From the NCBI GenBank assembly GCA_030426805.1, contig JAUHXU010000003.1, positions 915,488-979,487 on the forward strand: DNA of 64,000 nt. The letters are read 5' to 3'. The position numbers were made by a program, and so were the translations under genes. The DNA comes from a bacterium. GTDB lineage: Bacteria > Planctomycetota > JAFGQW01. Below, one piece after another: positions 17,760 through 27,172 of the stretch. The first letter of the stretch is position 1, and each line of letters begins with the position of its first letter. The notes under the pieces were generated by a model. That model had not been told where the DNA came from. It saw only the letters and a program-made list of their open reading frames with translations, and made no database searches.

Positions 17760-18620
17760 TCAGCCCTGGATGGCGCCGGTCGGCCGGGGAGGCACCGCGA
17801 GGAGCGGGCACGTTGCCCGCCGCAGGATCTGCTGCGTGACGCTGCCCCGAAGCGCGTCGAGGAACCCGTGCTGCCCCGCGGTCGGCATGATCAGCAGGTC
17901 CGGCCGGAACGCGTCCATCGCGCCGCCGATCGCGTCGAGGACGTCGCCGTCGAGGCACTCGGTCTCCCAGATCCCGCTCGCGTCGGCGGGCGTGTCGAGC
18001 GGCGGCATCGTCGACCGGTCCCCGACGTGAACCATGCGGACGGTCGTCGTCTCGCTGCCGCCCCCGTCGATCACGCGACGCGCATACTCGAGCGCGTGCG
18101 CCGGCGACGGGTCGGTGGCGACCGGGATCAGGATGCGCTCGATCGCGAGGTCGCCGGTCTCGAGCGAGATGAACCCGGGCGCGGCCTCCGGGACGAACAG
18201 CGTCATCGTGTTCGCGTGCTCGGCGATCTGCTCCGCGGAGGAGCGATGGAACCAGCGGGGCAGTCCTTCGCGGCCCTCGGTGCTGAGCACGATCAGGTCG
18301 TGTGGTTGCGACGTCAGGAAGTCCGTGATCGCCTCCGGTGCCGGCCGCGATCCCTTCAGGTCGATCTTCTGCACGCGCAGCTTGAGGTTGTCGAACACCG
18401 CGGAGCGCGGGCTGTTCGGGGCGAGGAACCCCCACCGCTCGAGCGTTCGCCGCACCGACGGAAAGCGCGACCAATCGCCGTCGCCGCCGACGTGCAGGAT
18501 CGTCAGCTTCGTCTGCCGGACGAGCGCGACCGCGAGCGCGTGCGCGAACGCACGGTCACTCGCGTCGGAGAAGTCGGTCGGATGAAAGACGGACGTGACG
18601 AACGGCGTTCGATCGGCCAT
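17760..18620 (-). CDS. Tandem universal stress protein (two UspA domains)
   Basis: 286 residues from the ATG at 18620. The first UspA domain spans about 5-145 (SVFHPTDFSDASDRAFAHAL, HDLIVLSTEGREGLPRWFHRSS). The second spans about 160-280 (IERILIPVATDPSPAHALEYA, PDLLIMPTAGQHGFLDALRGS). Each ends in the Usp nucleotide-loop region (GREGLPRWF and GQHGFLDALRGSVTQQILRRA); the second is a good match to GxxGxxxxxxGS(V/T). Cytoplasmic; such proteins bind ATP or act in stress survival. Starts 8 bases after the hydrolase gene stops, so co-transcribed. Confidence 0.88.
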   Translation of the reverse strand: MADRTPFVTSVFHPTDFSDASDRAFAHALAVALVRQTKLTILHVGGDGDWSRFPSVRRTLERWGFLAPNSPRSAVFDNLKLRVQKIDLKGSRPAPEAITDFLTSQPHDLIVLSTEGREGLPRWFHRSSAEQIAEHANTMTLFVPEAAPGFISLETGDLAIERILIPVATDPSPAHALEYARRVIDGGGSETTTVRMVHVGDRSTMPPLDTPADASGIWETECLDGDVLDAIGGAMDAFRPDLLIMPTAGQHGFLDALRGSVTQQILRRATCPLLAVPPRPTGAIQG

Positions 18621-18628
18621 GACGGTTC

Positions 18629-20476
18629 CTATCGACTCTTCGTGGCGAGGTGCTCGGCGAGGATCCGACGCACTTCGATGATCGTGAGCGGGTTGGATTG
18701 ACACGAGTGCGGCGAGTGGACGAGGAACTCCGACGCGACGCCGTCGAGGTGTGCGCTGACGTATTCGACGACGCCGTCGTTCTCGTCGCGGATGCGTCCG
18801 ATCCCGTCGATCGGGATGATCGAGTGACACGTGACGGCCGGGTCCGGCGGCATCTGGCCGAGCAGCTTCACGAACGGACCTTGCGGGTCCATGCCGCGGA
18901 TGCTCGACGGGTAGATGTCCTTCAGGTGGCGCTTGATCGTGCCGTCCGGGTCGTTCGCGAGGAGGCCCTTCGTCGCGGTCGTGATCTTCTTCGGCAGTGA
19001 CACGAGCGACCCGGCCAACCGTCCGTACCACGTGCCCGCGTGGAAGCTGCCGCGGTGGGGCGTCGAGATGAAGATCAGGCGCTCGACGAATGGCAGCGGC
19101 TCGAAGAAGACGATCTCGGCGAGCGCGTCTTTCTGCGGCTTCGGGATCGGGAACGACTCGAACGGCTCCTTGGAGATCAGCTTCCACGCCAGGTCGTCGC
19201 TGCGCGAACCGATGAGCCGCGTCAGCAGGCCGCCCTGGCTGTGGCCGATCACGACCATCCGCCGGAGCGCCTCGTCGGTGCCGTCGGGATCCAGCGTAGC
19301 GACGAACTCCCGCAGTGCCTGGCGGAGCAAGTGCGCCGAGTAGAGGAGCGGGTTGCCGGTCGCGTATTGGAAGAAGACGAACTGCACCTTGTCACGCAAC
19401 TGCGGCGAGCTCTGCAGCGCGTTGAACATCTCCGCCCACCGCGCCGGGCTCGACGCGGTGCCGTGGACGAACACGACCGGGATCTTGCCGCGTTGATACG
19501 GGTGCAGCATGAAGAGCCCGAGGTCGCGCTCGGACTGGTCGCCCGAGAAGAACCCGCTCAGCTCGAAGTCGAACAGTCGCCCCTCTTGCAGCAGGTAGGC
19601 GAGCGGTGCGGTGAAGTCGGCCTCCAACGGGACCGCTTCGTCGATCACGCGGATCATCGGCGTCTGGAACGGGGCGTAGAGTTCGAGCGTGCCGCGCAGC
19701 TGGCCGGAGAGCACGGCATTGCGCGAGAGATCGAAACGCAGGAACGCGGTCGCGGCGACCTTCGCGTCGTCGCGCAGGTAGCGCGTGGGGCCTTGCGCCT
19801 CCGCGTCGGTCGTGCGGACCGCGATCAACGGCACGCCGAGCCCTGCCTGGCGGAAGCGCCCGCGCAGACCGCGCACGAGGAAGTCGCTCGCGGGCAGCAG
19901 ACGCCCGAACGACGCTTTCGACCACGGAAACCCGCTGCGATCCGTCGTCATCGTCAGCGTGCCGAACGGCAGTGCGCGGAATCCTGGGCGGAAGCCGAAC
20001 TCGTCGTTTCGCGTCCGCAGCGCCTCGGTCAGCGCGCGGTTGTAGAGATCGCACGCGATGCGGAATCGCGGATCGAACGGATGGCGGATCGCGGCGATCG
20101 TCGGGTGAAAGAGGTAGGCGTAGGCGTAGAACGCGGATGCGAGGAAGTAGCGGGGGTCGTCGTGTTCGTCGGCGACGAGGTAGGACAGCTCGGCGAGCGC
20201 GAAGATCGCGTTGGAGTTGGCGTCGAGGCGTGCGTGCTCGAACAGCTCGGCGAGCGTCGCCTTCGGGTCGACCTCGAATCGCTCTTGCAGGCCGTAGGTC
20301 GAGATCGCGCGGATCGAGTGGTGGCTGGGCGTGTTGCGATTGAGGGCCTGCGACGTGACCTGCTCATAGGCGCGATCCGGCGACACGCGGCGCACGCCGA
20401 CCGGCGTGTTGCATCCGGGCATCGCGCACGCGATCGCGACCGTGACGACCGCTGCGAATCGGCGGGCGAGCTTCAT
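18629..20476 (-). CDS. Alpha/beta-hydrolase lipoprotein
   Basis: 615 residues. Lipoprotein signal with AMPGC box (MKLARRFAAVVTVAIACAMPGC). Residues about 30-330 are a helical then beta-rich region of unknown type (ALAELSYLVADEHDDPRYFL). From about 345 the alpha/beta-hydrolase fold is clear: KIPVVFVHGTASSPARWAEM (oxyanion region) and VVIGHSQGGLLTRL, with Ser in GHSQG as nucleophile; HSPHSC near the C-terminus may hold the catalytic His. Probably an esterase or lipase on the outer side. Its start overlaps the upstream lipoprotein gene by ATGA, a sign of coupled translation. Confidence 0.85.
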   Translation of the reverse strand: MKLARRFAAVVTVAIACAMPGCNTPVGVRRVSPDRAYEQVTSQALNRNTPSHHSIRAISTYGLQERFEVDPKATLAELFEHARLDANSNAIFALAELSYLVADEHDDPRYFLASAFYAYAYLFHPTIAAIRHPFDPRFRIACDLYNRALTEALRTRNDEFGFRPGFRALPFGTLTMTTDRSGFPWSKASFGRLLPASDFLVRGLRGRFRQAGLGVPLIAVRTTDAEAQGPTRYLRDDAKVAATAFLRFDLSRNAVLSGQLRGTLELYAPFQTPMIRVIDEAVPLEADFTAPLAYLLQEGRLFDFELSGFFSGDQSERDLGLFMLHPYQRGKIPVVFVHGTASSPARWAEMFNALQSSPQLRDKVQFVFFQYATGNPLLYSAHLLRQALREFVATLDPDGTDEALRRMVVIGHSQGGLLTRLIGSRSDDLAWKLISKEPFESFPIPKPQKDALAEIVFFEPLPFVERLIFISTPHRGSFHAGTWYGRLAGSLVSLPKKITTATKGLLANDPDGTIKRHLKDIYPSSIRGMDPQGPFVKLLGQMPPDPAVTCHSIIPIDGIGRIRDENDGVVEYVSAHLDGVASEFLVHSPHSCQSNPLTIIEVRRILAEHLATKSR

Positions 20477-21144
20477 CGCGTCCCTCCGTCTCTCCGGAGC
20501 GTGACCAGCAGCGCGTCGGCCCATCGGCCGAGTCGTTCGGTCAGTTCGCTCCACGACGCCGGCGTGGCCGTACCGGGTTCGCCGATCGGACCGGCGGCGG
20601 CCAGGAGCACCCGCCCCGTTGCCGGGTCGACGAGTTCGGCTTCGATCGTCGCGCCGCCGAGGAACGCGGCCGTGGAGGTCGCGAGCGTGTCGCTCTGCGC
20701 CGCGAGTCGCTCGCGCGGCAAGTGCACGGTGAATGTGTCGAAGACGACCCATGCCTGTGCCGGCTCGGTCACCGCGAGTCGGAGCCGGAGCACGCCGGGG
20801 TCGGGTGCGAGTTCGATGTCGCAGGCGTCCTGGAGTTCACGACAGACGACGTCGTGGATGGTGCGGGAGAGGCGCTCGAAGTCGGCCTCGGGAACCGCGA
20901 GGACCGGCACGTCGATCGTCCGCCAGATCGACGGCGATTCGACGACGATTCGCGGGCGGGCCGGCAGGGCGGCCCTTGCGAGGCAGAAGGTGCGTGGCAA
21001 GCCCGACGTCGACGCTTCGAGGAGGCCGGCGCTCGCGAGAAACGGCTCCGCGACGATGCGCCGCGGCTTGAATGTCGTCGAGCCGCAGGCGGTGGTGAGG
21101 GTGGCCGCGAGTACGAGGCCCAGTCCCGATCGCAATCCGTTCAT
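20473..21144 (-). CDS. DUF3313-like lipoprotein, paralogue
   Basis: 223 residues. Lipoprotein signal MNGLRSGLGLVLAATLTTAC. Mature features resemble the protein at 15982: IDVPVLAVPEADFERLSRTI, then LRLRLAVTEPAQAWVVFDTF and ATIEAELVDPATGRVLLAAA, the strand-helix layout of DUF3313. Overlaps the hydrolase start by ATGA, so the lipoprotein, hydrolase and stress protein likely form one operon. Confidence 0.68.
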   Translation of the reverse strand: MNGLRSGLGLVLAATLTTACGSTTFKPRRIVAEPFLASAGLLEASTSGLPRTFCLARAALPARPRIVVESPSIWRTIDVPVLAVPEADFERLSRTIHDVVCRELQDACDIELAPDPGVLRLRLAVTEPAQAWVVFDTFTVHLPRERLAAQSDTLATSTAAFLGGATIEAELVDPATGRVLLAAAGPIGEPGTATPASWSELTERLGRWADALLVTLRRDGGTR

Positions 21145-21223
21145 GCGGGGATTGTAGAACAAACCGACCCTCCGTCGCCAGCGTGCCGCTATCATCGACC
21201 GCGCTGCTCGAAAGGAGCACTCG

Positions 21224-21907
21224 GTGGATCGACGCGGAATCCCGCTGTGGCATGTGACGCAGACACACGCGGTGCTGTGCGCCTTCCTCGCCGCGCTCGT
21301 CGCCGAGGCGCTGTCGGACCCCGTCGTCGTCGCCCAGCTCAAGACCGCCGGGATCGTCGCGGCGGTCACCGCGGCGGTGCACCTGTTCGGCCGCGGGAAG
21401 CGCGACTGGCGCCGAATCGCGGCGGCGGTCGGCGTCGCGTTCGCGATCGGCGCCTCGATCCCCCCGATCGTTCGCGCCGACCAACGCTACGGGCTGATGC
21501 TCGCGTTCACGTTCGGCGTGATGGTCCTCACGGCGCTGCACGTGCGCGCGTTCTTCCGCCGCGTCGTGCGTCTTCTCGCGCCGGGCAACTACGCGACGTG
21601 GCGTGACGTCCAGGCGGTCGTGCACGTGTGGCTGTCGCTGATCGCCGCCTTCACGCTGCTCAACCGCACCGCGCAGCCGCTTCGCGAGGCATTCGGCCAT
21701 GCCGGCGACTCGTTTCGAGGGGCCGGCGCGAACCAGCTGATCGACTTCTTCTACTTCACGATCGTCGTGATGACGACGCTCGGGTTCGGCGACATCGTTC
21801 CCGAGGCCCGGGGCGCACGCATGCTCGTCGCGGCGGAGTGCCTGACGAGCTACGTGATGTTCGCGCTGTCGATCGGCATCATGACCCGCGGCGTACGCTC
21901 CGAGTAG
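21224..21907 (+). CDS. Potassium-channel-like membrane protein (Ion_trans_2)
   Basis: 227 residues from a GTG at 21224 (ribosome site AAAGGAG). About six hydrophobic segments. The last two flank a pore loop with the selectivity filter TTLGFGDIVPE near residue 187, the K+-channel TxGYGD signature with Phe for Tyr, as is common in bacterial two-TM pore proteins. The first four segments may be a reduced sensor region with no regular Arg ladder. No RCK domain follows. Tandem short repeats overlap the stop codon. Confidence 0.85.
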   Translation: MDRRGIPLWHVTQTHAVLCAFLAALVAEALSDPVVVAQLKTAGIVAAVTAAVHLFGRGKRDWRRIAAAVGVAFAIGASIPPIVRADQRYGLMLAFTFGVMVLTALHVRAFFRRVVRLLAPGNYATWRDVQAVVHVWLSLIAAFTLLNRTAQPLREAFGHAGDSFRGAGANQLIDFFYFTIVVMTTLGFGDIVPEARGARMLVAAECLTSYVMFALSIGIMTRGVRSE

Positions 21908-21953
21908 ACAGACACGTCGAGTAGGCGGGCACTCCGAGTAGACAGGCGGGCAC
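21899..21953 (+). repeat. Three short tandem repeats overlapping a stop codon
   Basis: Three units of 17, 17 and 21 bases built on TCGAGTAGACAGGCGGGCAC-like sequence: 21899-21915, 21916-21932 and 21933-21953. The first contains the stop of the channel gene. Looks like replication slippage; no function inferred. Confidence 0.7.
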
Positions 21954-21993
21954 GACGGCGTCATGCTCGGGGGACACGACAGGAGATCCCGAC

Positions 21994-22518
21994 ATGCATT
22001 GGCAATCACTGATTCAAGCCGGCGTCGACGAGGCGTTCCGCACGACACTCGGTCTCGTGGACCTGGTCGAGCCGAACGACCTCGATTGGAAACCGTCGAC
22101 CGGTGACAACTGGATGACGACCGGCCAGGTGCTGATGCACCTGACGACGGCGTGCGGCGTCGGCTTCAAAGGCGCGGTGACCGGCGACTGGGGGATGCCC
22201 GACGGCGTCGACCTCTCGGAGCTCGCGCCCGAGGACATGCTGCCGCCCGCCGACAAGCTGCCCACGACCGATTCGATCGACGCGGCCCGCGCGGGGATCG
22301 AGGCCGACAAGCAACTCGCGCTCGACGTGCTCGCGAGCTTGTCGGAGGAGGACCTCGCGAACCGACCGGCGCCGGTGCCGTGGGATCCCGAGGTCGTCTC
22401 GCTCGGCCGTCGGCTGTTGCAGATGGTCCATCACCTGCAGGCACACAAGAGCCAGCTCTTCTACTACCTGAAGTTGCAGGGCAAGCCGGTCAACACGCAC
22501 CACCTCTACGGGATGTGA
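21994..22518 (+). CDS. DinB-family four-helix protein
   Basis: 174 residues, cytoplasmic. The DinB/YfiT fold binds a metal with three histidines. Candidates here are His in [11 protein letters not shown] near residue 49 and the pair in [20 protein letters not shown] near residues 148-152. Members include thiol-dependent transferases and many of unknown role. A ribosome site (AGGAG) precedes the ATG. The ferredoxin gene starts two bases after this stop, so they are probably co-expressed. Two further DinB proteins lie at 27587 and 38913. Confidence 0.85.
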   Translation: MHWQSLIQAGVDEAFRTTLGLVDLVEPNDLDWKPSTGDNWMTTGQVLMHLTTACGVGFKGAVTGDWGMPDGVDLSELAPEDMLPPADKLPTTDSIDAARAGIEADKQLALDVLASLSEEDLANRPAPVPWDPEVVSLGRRLLQMVHHLQAHKSQLFYYLKLQGKPVNTHHLYGM

Positions 22519-22520
22519 CC

Positions 22521-22937
22521 GTGACCGACGAGCCGCTCTCGCGGACGCTCGCGAAGCAACGGGTGATGGCCGACAAGCTCTCGCTCGGCGCGACGCGACG
22601 GCACATCTTCCTCTGCACCGACGCGACGAAGCCGAACTGCTGCGACCGCGAGCGCTCGCTCGCCGCGTGGGGCTACCTGAAGGCCCGGCTGCGGGAACTC
22701 GGCCTGAGCGAAGCGGGCGGCGTCTTCCGGACGAAGGCCGACTGCCTGCGCATCTGCGCGGGCGGCCCGGTCGCGGTGGTCTACCCCGAAGGCGCGTGGT
22801 ATGCGCGCTGCGACCCGCCCGTGCTCGAGCGGATCATCCAGGAGCACCTGATCGACGGTCGCCTCGTCCGTGAGCACCTGATCGTCGAGCAGCCCCTCGG
22901 CGGGAGCGAACTGTCCGGCCCGCCGCCGACGCATTAG
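22521..22937 (+). CDS. Thioredoxin-like [2Fe-2S] ferredoxin
   Basis: 138 residues from a GTG at 22521; an ATG at 22566 is the alternative and would still keep the fold. The pattern is that of the thioredoxin-fold ferredoxins: [17 protein letters not shown], then [20 protein letters not shown] with PEGAWYARC. The four cluster cysteines are the one in FLC, one of the CC pair and the two in CLRIC. Electron carrier in the cytoplasm. It lies 11 bases before mtaB in the same direction, which would suit supply of electrons to that radical SAM enzyme; that is inference. Confidence 0.85.
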   Translation: MTDEPLSRTLAKQRVMADKLSLGATRRHIFLCTDATKPNCCDRERSLAAWGYLKARLRELGLSEAGGVFRTKADCLRICAGGPVAVVYPEGAWYARCDPPVLERIIQEHLIDGRLVREHLIVEQPLGGSELSGPPPTH

Positions 22938-22948
22938 CATTGGCGGCC

Positions 22949-24259
22949 ATGACCGCCCGCCGCGTTTCGCTCTACACGCTCGGTTGCCGCCTCAATCAGG
23001 CCGAGACCGCCCTGATCGGGGAGACGTTCCGCGCGCGCGGCTACGACGTCGCGTCGCACGGCGATGCCGTCGACGTCGCGGTGATCCACACCTGCTCGGT
23101 GACCGATCGCGCCGACTCGCGCTGCCGTCAGGAGATTCGCCGCGTGCGTCGCAAGGCGCCCGACGCGATCGTCTGCGCGGTGGGGTGCTACGCGCAGTCT
23201 GACCCGGCGCAGGTCGCCGCGATCGACGGGGTGGACCTCGTCGTCGGCACGGATCGGAAGTACGGGCTCGCGTCGATCGTCGAGACGTTCACGCGTGGGG
23301 ATGAACCCGAGGTGATCGTCGACGCGCGGCCGGACGGGCTGCGCGCGGAGTATCCCGTCGCGGGCTTCTACCCCGATCAGACGCGCGCGAACCTGAAGAT
23401 CCAGGACGGCTGCAGTTTCGGCTGCGCGTTCTGCCTGCTGCCGCGCGTGCGGGGGCCGGCGCGGTCGCGCGCATTCGGCGACGTCGTGCGCGAGGCCGAG
23501 GCGCTTGCGGAACGCGGCCACCGCGAGATCGTGATCACCGGCGTGAACATCGGCACGTATGCCGACGACGGCCGTGACATCGTCGACGTGTTGCACGCGG
23601 TGAGCGCGGTAGACGGCGTCGCGCGCGTGCGCGTGTCGAGCATCGAGCCGACGACGATCGCCGACGGCGTGCTCGAGTGGATGGCGACGTCGGACAAGGC
23701 GTGCCGTCACCTGCACGTGCCGCTGCAGTCCGGCGACGACGCGATCCTCGCCGCGATGCGCCGCGTCTACACGAGTGCCGACTACGCGGCGTTCATCGAG
23801 CGCGCGGTCGCGCGCGTCCCGGGCCTCGGGCTCGGCACCGACGTGATCGTCGGGTTTCCGGGCGAGAGCGAAGCGGCGTACCTGCGCACGAAGGCGTTGC
23901 TCGAGTCGCTGCCGTTCACCTACTGGCACGTGTTCAGCTTCTCGCCGCGCATCAAGACCGCCGCGGCGCGACGACCGGACCCGGTCGACCGCGCCGAGAT
24001 CAAGCGTCGGTCGGTCGACCTCCGCGCCGCCGGGGACGTCGTGCGCCGCGCCGTGCTCGCGAACCAGGCCGGCCGTGAGGCGCGGGTGCTGTGCGAGACG
24101 ATCGACGACGACGGCCTGCGGAAGGGTCTCACCGGCGACTACGTTCGCGTCGGGTTCGACCCGGGGGCGGCGCGGGAGCACGACCTCGTGCGGGTCCGGC
24201 TCGGCGCCGTCCAGGGCGACTTCGTCCGCGGCGACGTGCTCGCCGGGGCGCCCGCGTAG
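22949..24259 (+). CDS. mtaB: tRNA t6A37 methylthiotransferase MtaB
   Basis: 436 residues from the ATG at 22949. Adds a methylthio group at C2 of t6A37 in tRNAs reading ANN codons. UPF0004 domain at the front with LYTLGCRLNQAETA, HTCSVT and GCYAQ, giving the three Cys of the auxiliary cluster. Radical SAM motif CSFGCAFC near residue 155, then LPRVRGPARSR. A TRAM-like tail follows (ARVLCETIDDDGLRKGL). 'TLGCRLNQ' and 'NIGTY' (ITGVNIGTYADDG) distinguish MtaB from MiaB. Length is normal. Followed by miaB after 63 bases with its own promoter-like element. Confidence 0.93.
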   Translation: MTARRVSLYTLGCRLNQAETALIGETFRARGYDVASHGDAVDVAVIHTCSVTDRADSRCRQEIRRVRRKAPDAIVCAVGCYAQSDPAQVAAIDGVDLVVGTDRKYGLASIVETFTRGDEPEVIVDARPDGLRAEYPVAGFYPDQTRANLKIQDGCSFGCAFCLLPRVRGPARSRAFGDVVREAEALAERGHREIVITGVNIGTYADDGRDIVDVLHAVSAVDGVARVRVSSIEPTTIADGVLEWMATSDKACRHLHVPLQSGDDAILAAMRRVYTSADYAAFIERAVARVPGLGLGTDVIVGFPGESEAAYLRTKALLESLPFTYWHVFSFSPRIKTAAARRPDPVDRAEIKRRSVDLRAAGDVVRRAVLANQAGREARVLCETIDDDGLRKGLTGDYVRVGFDPGAAREHDLVRVRLGAVQGDFVRGDVLAGAPA

Positions 24260-24274
24260 CCCCTCGCGGCTGCG

Positions 24275-24286
24275 TGCTATACTTCC
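24275..24286 (+). promoter_or_regulatory. Extended -10 promoter element before miaB
   Basis: TGCTATACTTCC, identical to the element at 9328, in the 63-base gap between mtaB and miaB. The -10 would be TATACT at 24278-24283. No clear -35. Suggests that miaB can be transcribed separately. Confidence 0.5.
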
Positions 24287-24322
24287 GGCCCGAACCCGGC
24301 CCCGAACCCAGAGACCCCCGCA

Positions 24323-25669
24323 ATGCCGACCGCCGTCGCCCTCGATTCCGCACTCGTCGACCTGCAGACCTACGGCTGCCAGATGAACGAGTACGACTCC
24401 GAGCTCGCGCGGACGATCCTCGGCCGCGAGGGGTTCCGCTTCGTCGCGCCCGACGAGGCGACCGACGCCGCGGGCGTCGTGCTGATCAACACGTGCGCGA
24501 TCCGCGAGACGGCGCACACGAAGATCTACGCGCGGCTCGGCGACCTGAAGGTGCGCAAGCGCGCGCAGAAGGACCTCGTCGTCGGCCTGCTCGGTTGCAT
24601 GGCGCAGAACCTGAAGACCGAGCTGCTCGAGCGGTGGCCGAGCGTCGACTTCGTGTGCGGGCCCGACGCGTATCGTCACTTGCCGCACCTGATCGCGGAG
24701 GCGCGATCGACCAACCGCGCGCAGCACGCGTCGATCGAGTTGTCGGAGTACGAGACGTACGAGGACATCGCGCCGACCCGTGTCGAGGGCGTGAACGCCT
24801 GGATCGCGATCATGCGCGGGTGCAACAACTTCTGCACGTTCTGCGTCGTGCCGTACACGCGCGGTCGCGAGCGGTCGCGCGACCCGCTCGGCGTCGTCGA
24901 GGAGACGCGGCGCCTCGCGGCCGACGGCCACAAGCAGGTGACGCTCCTCGGCCAGAACGTGAACTCGTATCGCCACGACGGCCGCGACTTCGCCGACCTG
25001 ATCGAGATGGTCGCCGACGTCGACGGGATCGAGCGCGTGCGCTTCACGTCGCCGCACCCGAAGGACTTCCCGCTGAAGCTCCTGCGCGTGATCGCGGAGC
25101 ACCCGAACGTGTGCAACACGATCCACCTGCCGCTGCAGTCCGGCAACGACCGGATCCTGAAGGCGATGAACCGCGGCTACACGCAGGAGGAGTTCCTCGA
25201 CCTGGCGGCATTGATGCGCGCGTCGATTCCCGGCCTGACGCTCACGACCGACATCATCTGCGGCTTCCCGACCGAGACCGACGCCGATTACGAGGACACG
25301 GTCCACGTCGTGCGCGAGGCGGCGTTCGAGTCGGCCTACATCTTCAAGTACAGCGAGCGCCAGGGCACGACCGCGGAGCGAAAGTTCCCCGACGACGTGC
25401 CGGACGACGTGAAGTCGCGCCGGGTGACCGAGCTGCTCGCCGTGCAACGCGAGATCGCGCGGGCGAAGAACGTCGCGAAGATCGGCAGTGTCGAGCGCGT
25501 GCTGATCGAGGGCGCGTCGAAGAAGGACCCGGGGCAGTGGCGTGCGCGCAACGACGGCAATTTCATCGTCGTGTTCCGCGATCCGTCGTGCGCGGTCGGC
25601 GACGTGCGTGACGTGCGGATCGTCGAGGCCACGCCGAACACGCTGATCGGCGAGCCCGTCCCGGCCTAG
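24323..25669 (+). CDS. miaB: tRNA i6A37 methylthiotransferase MiaB
   Basis: 448 residues. Methylthiolates N6-isopentenyladenosine at position 37 of tRNAs reading UNN codons. Auxiliary-cluster Cys lie in QTYGCQMNEYDSE, INTCAIRETA and LLGCMAQN. Radical SAM motif CNNFCTFC is followed by VVPYTRGRERSR. LLGQNVNSY and PLQSGNDRILKAMNRGYT are typical. TRAM domain at the end (VERVLIEGASKKDPGQWRAR). Complete, usual length. Next gene begins 4 bases after the stop. Confidence 0.96.
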   Translation: MPTAVALDSALVDLQTYGCQMNEYDSELARTILGREGFRFVAPDEATDAAGVVLINTCAIRETAHTKIYARLGDLKVRKRAQKDLVVGLLGCMAQNLKTELLERWPSVDFVCGPDAYRHLPHLIAEARSTNRAQHASIELSEYETYEDIAPTRVEGVNAWIAIMRGCNNFCTFCVVPYTRGRERSRDPLGVVEETRRLAADGHKQVTLLGQNVNSYRHDGRDFADLIEMVADVDGIERVRFTSPHPKDFPLKLLRVIAEHPNVCNTIHLPLQSGNDRILKAMNRGYTQEEFLDLAALMRASIPGLTLTTDIICGFPTETDADYEDTVHVVREAAFESAYIFKYSERQGTTAERKFPDDVPDDVKSRRVTELLAVQREIARAKNVAKIGSVERVLIEGASKKDPGQWRARNDGNFIVVFRDPSCAVGDVRDVRIVEATPNTLIGEPVPA

Positions 25670-25673
25670 TCCG

Positions 25674-27164
25674 ATGGCGCGGGCGACGTGGTTCCTCGCG
25701 TTCGGCGCCCTCCTCGTCGCGAAGGGCGTCGTCGCGGCGAACCTCGACCTCTTCGGGGACGAGGCGTTCTACTGGCAGTGCGGCCAGCGGCCGGCGCCGT
25801 GTTACGTCGACCACCCGCCGGTGACGGCGATGCTCGTGCGCGCCGGGTGCGCGCTGTTCGGCGACACGACGTTCGGCGTTCGCTTCTGGTTCCTCGTGCT
25901 CGGCGCGCTCGTGCCGGTGGGCGTGTTCGCGATCGCCCGGCCGTTGGTCGGACCGCGCGACGCGCGACTCGCTGCGGCGCTGACCCTCGTGTTGCCGGGC
26001 ACCGCGTCGCTGGGCCTCGTCGCGACGCCCGACACACCGATGCTCCTGCTCGCACTCGCGTTCGCGGCGGCCGGCGTGCGCGCGGTCGATCGCGGCGCGA
26101 CCGGCGCCTGGGTGGCGGCCGGCGTCGCCGGCATGGCAGGGGTCGCGACACACTACCGGTTCAGCATCGTGCTGGCCGCCGGGCTCGGCGCGTTGTTGTT
26201 GTCGCCGCGCCGCGACGCGTTGCGCACGCGGGGGCCGTGGCTCACCGCGGGGCTCGTCTCGCTCGGCGTGGTCCCGACGGTCGTGTTCAACGCGCAGACC
26301 GACTTCGTCCCGCTCGGCTACTACTTCGAGGGGCGACACGGCGGGTCGTTCTCGCTCGGTGCGTTCGGCGAGTTCGTCGTGCTGCAACTCCTCGCGGTGA
26401 CACCGGCGTTGTTCGCGGCGTTCGTCGCGATCGCGCTCGCCGCGGTGCGCCGTCCGTCGGCCGACGGGTGGCTCGTCCGCGCGTGCGTGATCCTGTTCGC
26501 GTTCTACGTCGTCGCGAGCCCGTTCGAGGACAGCGGGCTGCCGCGCCTGCACTGGACGCTACCGGCATTCGCGCCGCTGCTCGTGTTCCTGCCGACGTGG
26601 CTGCGGGCGCAGCGCGCGGCCGGGCGTCGCTGGTGGCCCGGGCTGGCGGTCGTGCTCGGCCCGATCGTCGTCGCGTTCGGCCTCGGGGAACTCGGCACCG
26701 ATCGGTATCGACTGAGCACGCTGAAGTGGAACTTCACGGCGTGGAGCGAACTCGGTGACGCGGTCGAGAAGCGCCTCGCCGCGGACGACCCGCCCGACGT
26801 GATCGTCGCCGGCAGCTACCGGATCGGCGCGCAGATCGACTTCGCCCTCCGCGGACGAATGCCGGTCTACGTCGTGGACCATCCGGTGAACCACTCCCAC
26901 GGCCGCGCGCTCCAGGCCTCGCTGTGGGCTCGCGGCGAGGACGCCCTACGCGCCCACGGCCCCGGCCGCGCGCTGTTCGTGATCGGCGTCCACGAAGCCC
27001 CCCACGGCACGACCGAGCAGTGGTATCACCACGTCCGCTCGTTCGCCGAATGGTGGCGACACGACGGCGACCTCCGCGTCGAGAGCCGCTTCCACCGCAA
27101 GAACAACGGCAAACCCAAGCGCAAGATCTTCAGCTTCTTCGTCGGACCACTCGCAACCGAGTAA
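25674..27164 (+). CDS. Membrane glycosyltransferase, GT39/ArnT-like (PMT_2)
   Basis: 496 residues with about ten to twelve hydrophobic segments. Transfers a sugar from a lipid-linked donor on the outer side of the inner membrane. The first outer loop has DLFGDEAFYWQCGQ and, after it, CYVDHPPVTAMLVRAGC, the acidic/DHPP signature of this family. A soluble C-terminal region (DDPPDVIVAGSYRIGAQIDF to the end) contains APHGTTEQWYHHVRSF. Acceptor may be lipid, glycan or protein. A long hairpin begins 8 bases after the stop. Confidence 0.88.
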   Translation: MARATWFLAFGALLVAKGVVAANLDLFGDEAFYWQCGQRPAPCYVDHPPVTAMLVRAGCALFGDTTFGVRFWFLVLGALVPVGVFAIARPLVGPRDARLAAALTLVLPGTASLGLVATPDTPMLLLALAFAAAGVRAVDRGATGAWVAAGVAGMAGVATHYRFSIVLAAGLGALLLSPRRDALRTRGPWLTAGLVSLGVVPTVVFNAQTDFVPLGYYFEGRHGGSFSLGAFGEFVVLQLLAVTPALFAAFVAIALAAVRRPSADGWLVRACVILFAFYVVASPFEDSGLPRLHWTLPAFAPLLVFLPTWLRAQRAAGRRWWPGLAVVLGPIVVAFGLGELGTDRYRLSTLKWNFTAWSELGDAVEKRLAADDPPDVIVAGSYRIGAQIDFALRGRMPVYVVDHPVNHSHGRALQASLWARGEDALRAHGPGRALFVIGVHEAPHGTTEQWYHHVRSFAEWWRHDGDLRVESRFHRKNNGKPKRKIFSFFVGPLATE

Positions 27165-27172
27165 CGCCGCAC

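Noticed and set aside
21899..21953. CRISPR-like direct repeats
   Set aside because: Units directly abut with no spacers; simple tandem slippage.
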